A stretch of DNA of 64,000 nt from Aplectana chamaeleonis (taxonomy: Eukaryota > Nematoda > Chromadorea > Rhabditida > Cosmocercidae), in contig JAPDOI010000040.1 in the NCBI GenBank assembly GCA_029168955.1, forward strand, positions 372,001-436,000, given 5' to 3'. Below, one piece after another: positions 36,078 to 47,145 of this stretch; position 1 is the stretch's first letter, and the number at the start of each line of letters is the position of its first letter. The notes under the pieces were generated by a model that worked only from the letters and a program-made list of their open reading frames with translations, searched no databases and was not told where the DNA came from. Made by a program: the position numbers and the translations under genes.

Positions 36078-36365
36078 ATGTCGTACGTTCGTGCCGTGGC
36101 AGTGTGGAGGAAAGAAGATCATCTCCGTGCAAACCGACGTCATCCCCTCCACGAAGAGGGTTTTTGTCATGGGAGAGGTGCTGGCCGGCCGCAGCTCTCC
36201 TTCGGATTCTCCTGCAAAGGGCCGGCGTGGAGAGGAATCCTGGACCCGCTCAGAAGTACTTATGCGCCGCGTGCGGCAAGGATGTTACCAGGAGACATAC
36301 CAGCGTCCAGTGCTTCGGATGCCAAAGGTGGGTGCATCTCTCCTGTTCGGGTCTCTGTTCTGTGA
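36078..36365 (+). CDS. Segment G leader ORF (zero frame), extended by loss of its stop
   Basis: The frame starts [17 protein letters not shown] at the first ATG of the element. The usual stop after QLS is changed (TCCTTC in place of TCCTGA), so the frame runs to 95 codons. The extension is not homologous to anything and is probably irrelevant. Confidence 0.5.
   Translation: MSYVRAVAVWRKEDHLRANRRHPLHEEGFCHGRGAGRPQLSFGFSCKGPAWRGILDPLRSTYAPRAARMLPGDIPASSASDAKGGCISPVRVSVL
36158..36201 (+). promoter_or_regulatory. Putative -1 frameshift signal, segment G
   Basis: GGGTTTT (36158-36164) is in phase with ATG 36078. The spacer is 6 nt and the stem GGGAGAG/CTCTCCT is identical to that of copy C. Confidence 0.6.
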
Positions 36366-36751
36366 GGCATCATAACTCTTCTTTTCGATGTGTTTTGTGC
36401 TCCTCACCTACCAACTCTGATTCCTCAAACTCCAATCGCCCCCTTTCCATTGTACATATAAATCTCAACGGCCTTCGTGGCAAGCTTTCTGAGCTATCTC
36501 TCTTTGCACGTACTTACCATCCAGACGTGATCATGGTTCAGGAAACCAAGCTCTCTCCATCCCCTACAAATCCTCATCCCAATATCCCGGGCTATACTTC
36601 TTACCATGCTCCAAGGTCAAATCTTGGCGGAGGAGTTTCCACTTTTGTATTATCTACTCTTCCCTCACACCTCATACCTAACACTCCCACGGACGGTACT
36701 CTCGAGTACCTCCCGGTCCATCTCCCCCTCAAAACTCCCCTTTCTCTCTTC
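36165..36751 (+). pseudogene. Segment G: 2A-like motif, PHD finger and start of endonuclease
   Basis: The -1 frame (open from 35999) encodes AGVERNPGP, the finger CAACGKDV to WVHLSCSGL, and [16 protein letters not shown]. It ends at LSLFN, where the element joins the target duplication. The last AAC is shared by element and target, a 3-nt microhomology. Confidence 0.88.
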
Positions 36752-36763
36752 AACGAGGTATGC

Positions 36764-37210
36764 TATAATCGTTCTGTCCTAAAGTCCACCACCCGTTAAA
36801 ACAACACTTCATGTGAATTGGGAGGTGTAATTTTCAGGGATTTCTCCGTCAAAAAAGTAATCCTAAACAATGTGCTCCCCTATTCAGAATGGTTCACTGG
36901 GTCTCCCGACGAAGCTCAGACCCCCTTGTGGAGCCGCGCACCCCGCGCCGAACCCTCATAGTCATGGTGAGATTATATGATACGAAAGCGGTAAGTTTGA
37001 AGCAAGCTTGAGGCTTGCTCTGAATCTGTCCAATCGCGCGCTTTTTGATCGAGTGTACGCGGCTTGAAAGACTTGAAATAGTGAATGCGGAATGATTCAT
37101 CAAATCAGTGTTGTCTGTATATCGGGCGTTCCTGTATATGTATACGACCCGCGGTCTCTATGTATTCTGCAGAGGACACCAACTCGACGCTCGCTTTCGT
37201 GTCGGTCATA
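36764..37210. other. Unassigned stretch
   Basis: No supported gene, repeat or RNA. Confidence 0.3.
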
Positions 37211-37212
37211 TA

Positions 37213-37736
37213 TAGTGGATCCATCCACGGCAGGGACCGATGCACAACCTCTGCCGGCGGTGGTGGTGGGCGCCCGGCGGAAGGGCATCGATTGATTGCC
37301 GGCCGTACAGCTGACCAGCACCAACGCATTTTCCTCTTTTCATCCCTCTTCTGCTTTCTCCTTTCATATTTCTATCTATCTCCTACTTTTTCTCTTCCTC
37401 CATTATTACCTTGGTGTTCTAATTGCGTGTGCGATGGAATATTAATCTCAAAAAAGAATTTGCACTAAAAAGTTTTAACATCACGTAGTTTGTTGACGAA
37501 GATACGTGAATCAAACGCACAGACAATGAGAACGCTTCGTCAATGATAGAGAAACAAACAAAAGGAGGAAAATATAGAAAGGTGGAAGGAGAAAGCAGAA
37601 GAGGGATGAAAAGAGGAAAATGCAATGGTGCTGGTCAGCTGTGCGGCCAGCAATCGATCGATGCCCTTCCGCCGGGCGCCCACCACCACCGCCGGCAGAG
37701 GTTGTGCATCGGTCCCTGCCGTGGATGGATCCACTA
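37213..37736. repeat. TA-flanked palindromic MITE with about 190-bp arms
   Basis: The arms begin TAGTGGATCCATCCACGGCA and continue through GACCGATGCACAACCTCTG, GGGCGCCCGGCGGAAGGGC and the AGAGGAAAAT region. TA lies at 37211-37212 and 37737-37738. The first seven bases (TAGTGGA) match the nested MITE at 20611. The mirrored 70-codon ORFs here are artefacts of the palindrome. Confidence 0.88.
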
Positions 37737-37777
37737 TACTACAATTTAGAAGAAACCTTTGTTCGAGGCGAGGGCAG

Positions 37778-38100
37778 TGTTACGTCTGTGGGGTACACAG
37801 ATGTGAAACAATTGGTTTATTAGTACAGCAGAATGGTTGGTTAGGTGCAGGTGTGGGCGTCTTCGTCTTCGTCGTGGCGGTGGCTGGTCGATGACGGCGG
37901 CGGCCCGGTGGAGTGCAGGAGGCGGTGGTGGCGGCTGGTGCAGGAACGGCTGGCAGGTAGTAGTCGAGTCGAATGTGTCTCAACAGTGCGGCGGCAGGGT
38001 TTATATGTGCATCGGCGGCGCCTGTGATTGACCGATCAAAAACCCGCCCACTTGGTAATCGGTCGTTCGCGAAAACCGATACCTGATCTACATCACAACA
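37778..38100 (-). repeat. Outer element LTR (3' in element orientation)
   Basis: On the minus strand it starts TGTTGTGATGTAGATCAGG and ends CCCCACAGACGTAACA. It matches 51527-51858 throughout, with a few substitutions and an internal 9-bp length difference. Confidence 0.95.
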
Positions 38101-38111
38101 CCTCCCCTTTT
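38101..38111 (-). promoter_or_regulatory. Polypurine tract of the outer element
   Basis: AAAAGGGGAGG on the minus strand lies directly before the LTR TG, where the plus-strand primer is expected. Confidence 0.85.
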
Positions 38112-38157
38112 AAAAGGTGTACTACGTTACAGGAGAAAACAATTTGAAATCGACCGA

Positions 38158-39160
38158 CTAAAGCTCATACCGCCTTGGCCTGCGGCGCCGTCGGGTTGAC
38201 CTGCGTAACGTTGCCGGAGCGAAACCAACAGTTTGGGGTTTACGAGCTCGGCCTTCAACTTCTCCATGAGGTGCGCGACTCGTGCCGGGTTGCGCATCGT
38301 CGTCCTGAGGAGGTACATTGGAGGTGTCATTACCAGACATTACCACAGGCTCTGGCTCTATATCCGGAGCATCTTGGCTTCTCTGTTCTGGCACTCTTCC
38401 AGCGCTAATCGGATCGGTTTCGAACAAGTCCAAGAGTAGGTCTCGCGAGTATGCCTTATCATATTCACGACTCAGTATGCTTCCTCGCATCTGGTTCGCG
38501 TGTTTACGAACCTTTTCACCTCTGATATCTACCTCGTAAATGACGTTTCCAAAACTTCTTACAACTTTCCCCTGTGTCCATTTGAAGTTCGAGGCTCCAT
38601 CGAATTCTTTTACTAGGACTGTGTCTCCAGTGGAGAAGTCTCGTCTTTTCGCACCATGTTGCGATTGAATTGCTCCTCAGTTTTTCTCTTATTGTCAGCG
38701 GCATTATCTGTTTCTCCGTGTGCTTCTGATGGTCTTAGCATGCTTAACCGGATCCTTAACTTCCTTCCTAGAAAAACCTCGGCTGGGCATTTACCTTGCA
38801 GAGCAGAATTAGGTGTTGTGCGGTACGCCAACAACACCGTGTTCAGACAGTCATCTTCAGGGCCAGCGGACGGCCTCCCCTCCCCTTTTAGCTTCTTAAT
38901 CCCTCGTTTCAGGATATCGACAAATCTTTCTGCTTGACGATTCGACTGAGGATGGTACGGCGGTGTTCTCACATGGTTAACACCTCGTTCTTCGCACATC
39001 TGCCTGAAAAGCTCCGATGTGAATTGTGTTCCATTATCGCTCACTAGCGTCTTTGGATTTCCGTATTTTGCGAACAGCTCTTTTAACAGCTTTACCGTTG
39101 TGCCCGCTGTGATATTCTTCATTTCGAACATCTCCGGCCATTTACTCAAGGCGTCCACAA
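38158..39160 (-). pseudogene. Outer element integrase, core second half and C-terminus
   Basis: 38613-39158 encodes the DDE core: SDNGTQFTSELF, then an Asp-35-Glu spacing to QAERFVDIL, and NTVLLAYRTTPNSA. 38158-38490 holds the C-terminus, ending in a basic RRSTRRRRRPRRYEL tail. The frame breaks near 38640. The first catalytic Asp lies on the other side of the inner element. Confidence 0.88.
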
Positions 39161-39164
39161 CGAC

Positions 39165-40049
39165 TGTAAGGTGATGATAACAGGGAATATAGAACAGAGA
39201 ATAAAGGGAAAACAGCTGTCGCAGGCCAAGCAGACAAGGGGGGGTTCGATGCGTGCGGCTGTGCTACGGCGCCGCCCATCGACACCGCCCGAGCCGTGGC
39301 GTGTTGGCCGTGGCGTGTTGTGCTAAAGTCGATGAGGCCGCTGATGAGCGACCAGGAGGATTATTCGACGTTCGCCAGTCTCTCTGGGAGGTTCTCTCAC
39401 CTCCTAGAGAATTCCTTTCTGTATGGGGTAGAAGTCTCTGCCGCGATTGATTGCCCGCTTCCTGCCAGCCATCCATTCTCTGCGTTGAGCACCTCGTCTT
39501 TGCCCACTGTCTCTAGGCAGTCCCCAGTTGCTGACAGCCGCCGGCCTCGCCCTGCTGCCACATCGCCGTAGACGTTTCGCTGCCAGCTCGCCCCTGCCTA
39601 GTGCTGCCAGCCCGCCTCTGTGCTAGTGCTGCCAGCCGTTGTATTCGCCTGCTCCGTGCAGCCGCTCCCGTCAAGCGTTGAGAGGGGCCCCGTATAGTGG
39701 TGCGGGTGACCCGTTAACTGTTTTAGTCAGAAATTTCTTAGAGGGTTTCCCGGAAATTTCGGAAAGTGGTTAGGGAGTAGGCTGTGTAGGGACATAGCTG
39801 AAACTCATCTTGTGCACACGACCCCTGGAAAATTCAACTTCACTCGTTTCGATTACTAGTGGCTTCTAGTGATCTATTTGTAGGATTCCTTTGTTCTTGT
39901 TGTTTGTTATTTTTGCTCCTTTAAAATAAATTATTGTTATTTCTATCGCGTAATCTACTTGGTTCACAAGGTTTTTCCAAATCCTTAAATTCCTAGTTTT
40001 AATCACCTTACTCACATTTTCGGGTAACTACATTTGTCGAAACCTAACT
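39165..40049 (+). repeat. Inner element 5' LTR
   Basis: It begins TGTAAGGTGATGATAACAGG and ends CCTAACT. The ends form an imperfect short inverted repeat in place of the usual TG...CA. It contains three GTGCTGCCAGCC-like repeats at about 39590-39645 and AAATAAATT near 39926. Confidence 0.93.
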
Positions 40050-40070
40050 TTGGGGCCAAGCCGGTGAGTA
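40050..40070 (+). promoter_or_regulatory. Probable primer-binding site of the inner element
   Basis: TTGGGGCCAAGCCGG directly follows the 5' LTR. Its position fits a tRNA primer site. I could not assign the tRNA. Confidence 0.5.
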
Positions 40071-40384
40071 GGCTTGAGCTAGGTGAACCACTGTAGATTT
40101 TCGTGAGAAAAATAGCATTAGTTTATTTTTCTCGAGTTGCTCTTTTGTTCGTCGATTTTTTTTGTGACGTTGGGCTACACTAACGGTCTCCGTTGGTGGA
40201 ACTCGACGGGTAGCGGTACTGAAAGAGTGCAGGCTTCCGGGTCTGGCACTTGGCGAGTATCGTGGTAGTTTTCGGGCTTGCCTGAAATTAAATTTTTGTT
40301 CGGTAGGGGGAAACCTCTGCACAAATTTTTTTTTGAGACTTAGTCAAGCCTGGAAACTACATAAATTCTTGGAAGACGAACATA

Positions 40385-43300
40385 ATGGCATCTTGCGAAA
40401 GTGAGCTCGCAGATGGTCGTTCAGTCTTGAGTGGTGGTCATTCGAGTGGCAGTGCTAAGTCGGTTCTGATTGCAGGACGTGCTCAGGCTACCGCGATGTC
40501 CGAACAGCCGAAACGTGTCGACACAAACGATCTGGAAGAGGAATTCCAGCGACTATGTGGCCCGGAGGAGCGATCGCAGACCATGGAGGTTTGTAATGAT
40601 CTTTCTCGTTTAATTAAAGAGATTTCCCTGAGAATGAATAGGGAGGTGTGTGCGTGCCTTCGCATAGGTGATGGTAGCCGGGATGTCATAGACGCAGTTG
40701 GTAGGGAAGCTACTAGCGCTGCGCTGGATCGTCTCGCAAATTTACGGCAGGTGTGCAAAGAGGGTGCAGTGTTAAAGCGGTGGACCCGGACAGTGGTAGC
40801 AAGTGTGGGTTGTGAGAACCGAGAGGCGTTCGTGGATAAACTTGCGGAGCTGTTGCTGAACAGTGAGGTGGTGGATAAGGTGGCTCTTGAGGAAGGGTGG
40901 ACTAGGGGTGAAGCCCAAAAGAAGCTAATTCGTAAACTCAGTCTATTGCCAGCTATGCAAAAAGACATTGACATGTTTCAGGAGCAGCTGAGTGCCCAGG
41001 CCGCCGAACTGCAACAACTGCGGGCCCTGAAGGCGCAATGGGCGCACAACGAGGTTGAACTCGAGCGACTCCGCGAGAACGAGCGGAAGATGGCCGAAGC
41101 GCAACCCGAAGGAATGGAAGTGGACCACGTGCAGGACAATATTCCCGGTGAGTCCAGAATGGGCAGATCAATAAATGTGAATTTATTGAATCAATTGCGT
41201 CGTCATCCTAATGCGGTGATTGAAATTGAAACATTTCAGCCTGGTGGAGGAAGAGCTGCGAGAGGGCCGGCGTCGACGCTGCACAGGCCGCCAACTCCTA
41301 CTTCACGACATGGCTCCCGGATCAGAGGGACAGGTACGGTTTTCTGCTCTGAAAATGGGGACGCAGGTGGACCTCGGGGAAGTGTCATTGGCCCGGTAGG
41401 ACCGGGTTGTGATGGTTCTCAGATGGCCAGCTATATGAAGTATGCAGCGTTGCCAGAGGTTAAGCAGTACCGGGGTGACGAAAAGCAGTATACCTTCCGG
41501 GATTTCCTTGAGGCGTTCGAGCTTAAGTATCCCAGGGATAATTGGTCGGATGCTGAGCGGGTGGTTCTGTTCCGCGCTAAGTTGGCTGGTAAGGCAAAGA
41601 ACCAATACGAGGCGTTGCCCAGGCGTGAGTGGGAGCAAGGTTATGATGTATTGGTAGGTGCTATGAAGCGCGAAAGCAAGACCGAGCAAAGAACGAGGAA
41701 AATAGTAGCGATGGGTGAGCTGAAGCGGTTACGCAAGATCGAGAAGCAGTCTGTTTCTGATTTTTGCGTTGAGCTGGAGCGGCTGACGCGGCATGCATAC
41801 CCAGAGCTGCGAGAGGAAGCGTTAGGTACTGAAAGGGCGCCTATTCTCTATGAGCAACTGGCCCACTGGCAAGACTCTTACTACCTCTTGGAGGCACTAG
41901 AGAGTGAGACAGATGCTTACGAGAAGCTAAAGGAGACTGCAAAACGTATCGAGCGTAGGAATATCACGCTCAAAAATGTGAGAGGTGGCCCAGAGGAGAA
42001 ACCTAAGGCAATTAGTCAGAGGAGAAGTAGTGAACTGACCAAGGAAAAGGTGGGAAGTTCAAAGACTATGGACACTCGTAAAGGAAAGCCTAAGTGTTTC
42101 AATTGTCAGATGGAGGGTCACATTGCCAAAGACTGCAAGAAGCCTAAACCGTCTACGAGTAAGACAACTACGTCACTGTCCGCTAGGCTCGGTAAGGTGG
42201 TCTGCTCCGCAGTGAAACTTCAGAAATCCAGAGAAACTCGTAAAGATGTTACGAGGTGTCCTCTGTTTGGAAAGAAGTCGATTGCGGCGGTGGAGGTGCT
42301 GGGAAGAGAGTGCGCGGGACTTCTGGATACGGGGTCTGAGGTGTCAATTCTTCCAGCAGGAGTGCTTTTGCGGGCTAAGGCGCATGGTTTTGATATTGAT
42401 GGGGCCTTGAAGGAATACCCTATCGATGAAGCCAAGGTGATGTACGATGCTTCGGGATCGCCGATGGCGTTTGTAACCATCGTGGACATAGTACTTAACC
42501 TTAAAGGTGACAGCAGGAAAGTCCGTTGTAAGATGTACGTCACCAAGGATGATGATGATGTAGTCATACTAGGTACAAATGTTCTGCCACATTTGGGGTA
42601 TCGATTAGTGAAGGGTGAGGTGGCTGAGATGCCACCCACATGCCACGATAACCCGGTAGAGGGGGCAGGCCAGGATGATGACCAACCTAGTGTGGCCCGA
42701 GTGGCAAAGCGGATTTATGTGGCCCCAGGGGCTACTGAGTGGGTCCGTTTGTCAGGATGTGAGGCACAAACTGAGTCGCTGCTGATGTCCACGGAGGGCA
42801 ACATACATTCAGGGATCCGTCTAGGTCAGGATGACGGGACAGTTGAAATTCCTGTTGTCAATCGTGGAACAGAACCTTGTGTATTGCGTGTAGGCTCTGT
42901 TGTGGGAAAGTGGGAAAAACCGGAGGTTGACTGGATGGAAACCAAAGTTCAGGATATTTCATCGGATATGTTAACCGTTCCCAATAATCGGCCTTCGAGT
43001 GATGAGAGGTTATGCACTTTGAAGAATGTGCTCACCCAGAATCGCACAGAAAAGGGATTGAGTCCTAAGCTGTGGGAAATCATTGAAGGTCATAATGAGA
43101 TTTTCGCCGTGGAAGACAGTGAGTTGACTCAGACATCACTGGTCACACACGAAATCGATACCGGCGATACAAGACCAATTCGGCAACGGACAAGACCCGT
43201 GCCATTGGGAGCTAGGGGTGAACTCAAGGAGATTCTGAGAAGTCTACTAGAGAGAGGGATCATCACAAAGTCTAGTTCACCGTGGGCGTCCCCGGTTGTG

Positions 43301-43467
43301 CTTGTTCGGAAAAAGGATGGTTCAATACGGTTATGTATTGACTATCGGGAACTAAACAAACACACCATTCAGGATGCTTACCCCCTGCCCTCTATAGATG
43401 TGATGCTGCAGAGTTTGAGGGGGAAGTCGGTGTTTACCTCTCTGGACCTTAGTGCGGGCTATGGCAG
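40385..43467 (+). CDS. Inner element Gag-Pol, first segment: Gag, zinc knuckle, protease, RT start
   Basis: The ORF starts at the first long-frame ATG after the LTR. Residues 1-300 are charged and partly coiled. Residues 340-540 form a capsid-like retrotransposon Gag domain (YRGDEKQYTFRDFLEAFE onward). A CCHC zinc knuckle, CFNCQMEGHIAKDC, is at residues 571-584. The aspartic protease motif LLDTGSEVSILP is at about 646-657. RT begins around residue 930, with SPWASPVVLVRKKDGSIRLC and then VFTSLDLSAGY. One T is missing at about 43464, which breaks the frame into a short false tail ending at 43555. Gag and Pol are one uninterrupted frame, so no Gag-Pol frameshift site is needed. Confidence 0.92.
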
Positions 43468-44842
43468 ATCCCGTTGTCTGCAGATGCTCGGGTCAAAAGC
43501 GCGTTCACGACTGCAGAGGGACTATTTGAGTTCACCGTACTTCCGTTCGGATTGAGCACGTCCCCCGCACAATTCCAGAGGCTCATGGACCGAGTCTTGG
43601 ACAAGAAAAAGGATCAGGAAGTGTTCGTCTATATAGACGACATCCTGATAGCGACCGAGACCGAAGAACGCCATTTTGAGGTCTTGGTGGAGGTATTTAA
43701 AGCGCTGCGGGAGGCTAACCTCAAGTTGAAACCCCAGAAGTGTGTGTTCATGGAGAGTGAAATAGCATTTCTGGGTCATCGAGTCGATGCGCAGGGAGTA
43801 CATGTTGACCCCGCCAAAATCGAAAAGGTGAAAGACTACCCGAGGCCTTGTAACGTATCTCAATTGCGGACGTTTCTAGGCTTATGCGGGTACTACCGCA
43901 AGTTTGTGTTGAACTTTTCGAAGATTGGTCGCCCCTTGTTTGAAATAACAAGTCAAAAAGTCCAATGGCGTTGGGAGCATGAGCAGGAAGAGGCATTCAG
44001 GAAACTGAAAGAGGTGCTGACAGCCACGCCGGTCCTCGCTCAGCCTGATGTCGAAGCCGCTCGTGCTGGAAAGAACCCGTTCGTAATATACACGGATGCC
44101 TCGCAACAAGGTGTTGGCGCAGTGCTGTGTCAGGAGGGGAACGATCGCCTACTGCATCCCGTGTACTTTGCGTCAAAATCCCTGACGAAGGCAGAACGTA
44201 ATTACCATGTTACGGACACCGAGGCCCTCGCAGTAGTTTTCGCGCTTAAGAAGTTTCACTACTTCATTTATGGGCTAGAGGTCGTGGTCAGGACGGATCA
44301 CATGCCGTTGACGTGCTTGTTCCGACGAACAAATGTGTCCGGCAGGGTCCTCCGTTGGGCACTGGAAGTCCAACAGTACAGGGTGACAATCGAATATGTG
44401 AAGGGGGCGGCGAATGCTGTCGCAGACGCTTTGTCTCGCGGAGTATGCCCGTCAGCGGAAGAGACGAAACCAGTATGCGGCGAAAATGAGAAGGTCGTAT
44501 GCGTGGTACAGAGCGCAGCGGATAGCGATTGGTTAAAGGAGTTGAGGGAGGACCCTGACTACCAAGAAATCGTTCGGTGCGTTGAAACAAGCGTATGGGA
44601 TCGCGAAGTCAGGCTACCGCGCTTAGAAAAGCGGTTAAGAACTATCGATTTCGTGCTGGAAGACGGCGATTTGAAGCTAATCCAGGAGGATGGCTCGAGG
44701 GTGCGAGTGGTACCAAAATCGCAGCGAAAGAAAGTGTTCGAGGAGGCTCACCGTGGAAGTTTGGCAGGACATTTTGCTGCGCGGAAGATCCTTCGCATGC
44801 TACGGTCAGGAGTGTTCTGGGAAGGTATGGTAAAAGACGTTT
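43468..44842 (+). CDS. Inner element Pol, second segment: RT palm, RNase H, integrase zinc region
   Basis: It continues the same protein after the 1-nt deletion. RT palm motifs are LPFGLSTSPAQFQRLMD and YIDDILIAT. The RNase H domain shows FVIYTDASQQGVGAVL, TEALAVVFALKKF and VRTDHMPLTCL. The tether ANAVADALSRG follows. The integrase zinc domain begins HRGSLAGHFAARKILRML. An extra T at about 44841 breaks the frame again. All catalytic residues that can be read are present. Confidence 0.92.
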
Positions 44843-45840
44843 CAGAAGTGGGCAAAGGAGTGTCGGGAGTGTTTTGTTGCAAATCCCAGGCACGCACTGG
44901 TCCCGCCGTTGAAACCTTTCACCGCGACCAAGCCGTTCGAAGTGGTTTGCGTAGACCTCCTAGAAATGGGATTAAGCGGAAACGGCATGAAGTTCGTGCT
45001 GGTCATCGTAGACCATTTCTCGAAATCTCTAGGTGCCTATGCCCTCCCCGATAAGAGCGCTCAGTCGGTGGCCACAGCCATATTCCAGCGTTGGATATGC
45101 GAAAACGGTCGCTGGCCGCGTCAGCTCCATTCTGATCAGGGATCGGAGTTCGTAAATCGGGTAATGGAAGAGCTTTCAAGGTCAGCAGGAGTGAACCTGT
45201 CAACCACGAAAGGTTACGATTCACGAGCTAATGGAGCATGCGAACGCGCTATCGGTACGCTCCAGAGAATACTGAGAAAGAAAATTGAATACCCAGGTTT
45301 TTGGGATGTCTGGCTGCCTAACGCGGTCTACGCGTACAATGTGGTTCCGCATGAGGCTACGGGAGAAAGCCCGTTCTTTTTGCTTCATGGCTTCGATCCG
45401 TACATTCCTTCCGCGGTGATACCCGAAAACAGCATCCTGAGTTACCAGATCGATCTGGATGACTACAAGGGGGAGCTCATGCGGGGATTGCAGCTGATAC
45501 ATGAACAAGTGAAGGAACGTATGGATAAGTACCGTGAAGACATGAAAAAGTACTATGACGGGCATCACAAGGTGGATACTGCTAAACTGCCTAAGATGGG
45601 TAGCCGGGTATTCATGAAGTTGCTCATGGAGAAAAGGAGTAGTAGGCATCCCAAGCTAACGACTGAGTGGGAAGGACCCTTCAGGGTGTTAGAGGCGAAT
45701 GAAACATCTGCTTTGTTGTCACGTATCGGTGCGAATGAAGAACCAGTGCGTGTCCAAATGGATTTGTTACGAGTATGCCCGGATGAGCTACCATCGGAAC
45801 CCGTAAAGGCCAAAACCACTCGTAGGAAGAGACGGGATGG
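44843..45840 (+). CDS. Inner element Pol, third segment: integrase core and C-terminal domain
   Basis: The DDE core has Asp in FEVVCVDLLEMG, Asp in LHSDQGSEF and Glu in NGACERAIG, with the Asp-35-Glu spacing. YAYNVVPHEATGESPFFLLHG follows. A chromo/SH3-like tail region contains GSRVFMKL and EWEGPFRVLE, ending near QMDLLRVCPDE. The frame is open through 47119, so the next domain is part of the same polyprotein. Confidence 0.9.
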
Positions 45841-47119
45841 AGGGAGAGTGAGAGTAAAAAGTGTCCAAACCAAGGATATATGTCCAAATACTGATGTGGT
45901 TGTTTCCAGGTCGCAACGCGAGTTCGATGTCACCAATGAGCTCGACTGTTTGCATGGACGTTTTCGCTGTCAAGGGCAGCAGCTGTGCGTGAAGGATCTA
46001 CCGGACATCAACGCGTCCAACTGCACGATCAGCTCGAAGACACTCGTGCGTCATCTGATTCCAGGCGCGCCAGAAGCTGCTCGTGACCAGAAGGTCGACT
46101 GCGTGCTCGAGGCCGCAAGGGTGATAGCCATCTGGCAAGGACCAGGGAGTAGCGCTGAGAAATGCGCGTGGATCAAGGACGAGCAACATCGTCGGATTAC
46201 ACCACGCAGTGTGGCACTGGCCTATACGTACTTTCGATCGAAATGTACGCATGTAGCTGTGATGGCGGCCACGCATCGGAACGGGATCCTGCGGCATGTC
46301 GGACTCCGTGATTGGTCGTGTGACGTGACGCGCATATTTGAGCTCGGTTGGAACATGGTCGGCGACAACACGTGGGAGGTAGCAAAATCTTTGGTCGGAA
46401 AGGAGCACAGGCGAGTCCAACTGGTCGTACCGGATAATCTGCGCCGCCTGAAGTTCGCGGCAACTGGTACTAAGGATCTGCACGTGTTCTTCTACCGCGA
46501 ATTCAAGGACATCCACCTCAAGAAGACGCACCTGTTCGATAACAACATCGGACATGTACTGTTTGTGTTCCCCTCATCCGAGCCAAAGCCTGGTTCATGG
46601 CTTCCCGTCGTACACGCGGCAAATATGTGGCTGCGCTGTGGGGTTCGACTGTATCTGGTGGCCGGCCCGCGGTCTGTCGACGAAAATTCGTGGTTCCGAG
46701 TGGCTATGGAGGCTCGCAGTCACATCAGCAGTCTGATCGCCAGTAATCCAGAGCCAGCACCGCAGCTGATCGACACACTACCAGTGGACCATGGAGTGGT
46801 TGACCCGAAGTCGCCATGTTATGCTGTGTCGGTCGTCGAGGATGTGAAGGACTGGGTTCCCGAACGTCAGTGTCGATTGTTTTATGAATATATGTGTAGA
46901 CAGTTGTGCTCGTGTATAAAGTTGAATGAGTTGTCCGCTGGGCCGCAGCCTAGTGTTTCTAGTTTGGTTGTTCAGCCGGAGAGGAAAGAAGGTGCTGTAG
47001 ATGGTCGTGTGACCAAACTGTGTTTAAGGAGGCGCGCACCTCGCCAACGTCAAAATGAGACCCGTGCGGTCGTTTCTGAGTTTGTTCGTAAGCATAGCCA
47101 CCGTAAACAGACCGAGTGA
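45841..47119 (+). CDS. Inner element post-integrase extension, about 420 residues, unidentified
   Basis: In-frame continuation of Pol starting with a basic linker (KTTRRKRRDGGRVRVK). A region of about 320 residues follows with mixed alpha/beta character. It is marked by SNCTISSKTLVRHLI, AEKCAWIKDEQHRRITPRS, THVAVMAATHRNGILRHVG and GHVLFVFPSSEPKPGSW. It ends in a basic tail (RRRAPRQRQNETR). There is no signal peptide, membrane segment or furin-like site, so it is not an envelope protein. I do not recognise a family. It stays open although the element carries frameshifts elsewhere, consistent with recent constraint. It may be processed by the element protease or stay fused to integrase. Confidence 0.75.
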
Positions 47120-47127
47120 AAACGGTC

Positions 47128-47145
47128 TTTCCGGGAGGGCGGGCG
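47128..47145 (+). promoter_or_regulatory. Probable polypurine tract of the inner element
   Basis: The G-rich GGGAGGGCGGGCG directly precedes the 3' LTR. It is purine-rich with a few C bases, so the call is tentative. Confidence 0.5.

Larger units (their letters stand above)
33514..36763 (-). mobile_element. Family-1 insertion F/G with 5' inversion and 12-bp duplication
   Basis: The duplication AACGAGGTGTGC (33514-33525) and AACGAGGTATGC (36752-36763) brackets two opposed segments of one element. F (33526-36069, minus) holds the 3' part with its (GAA)n tail. G (36070-36751, plus) holds the first 680 bp from CTGCCGAGATG. The 5' terminus of G abuts F and the internal end of G abuts the duplication, which is the twin-priming structure known from L1. 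About 0.2 kb between them is missing. Confidence 0.92.

Noticed and set aside
37092..37894. Several overlapping 60-90 codon ORFs with near-identical proteins in both orientations
   Set aside because: Artefacts of the TA-flanked palindromic MITE and of the LTR; no independent gene.
43455..43475. Frame change in the inner element RT as a programmed frameshift
   Set aside because: It falls inside the conserved RT AGY(W)QIP motif and is repaired by one base; no slippery site. It is a mutation or sequencing error.
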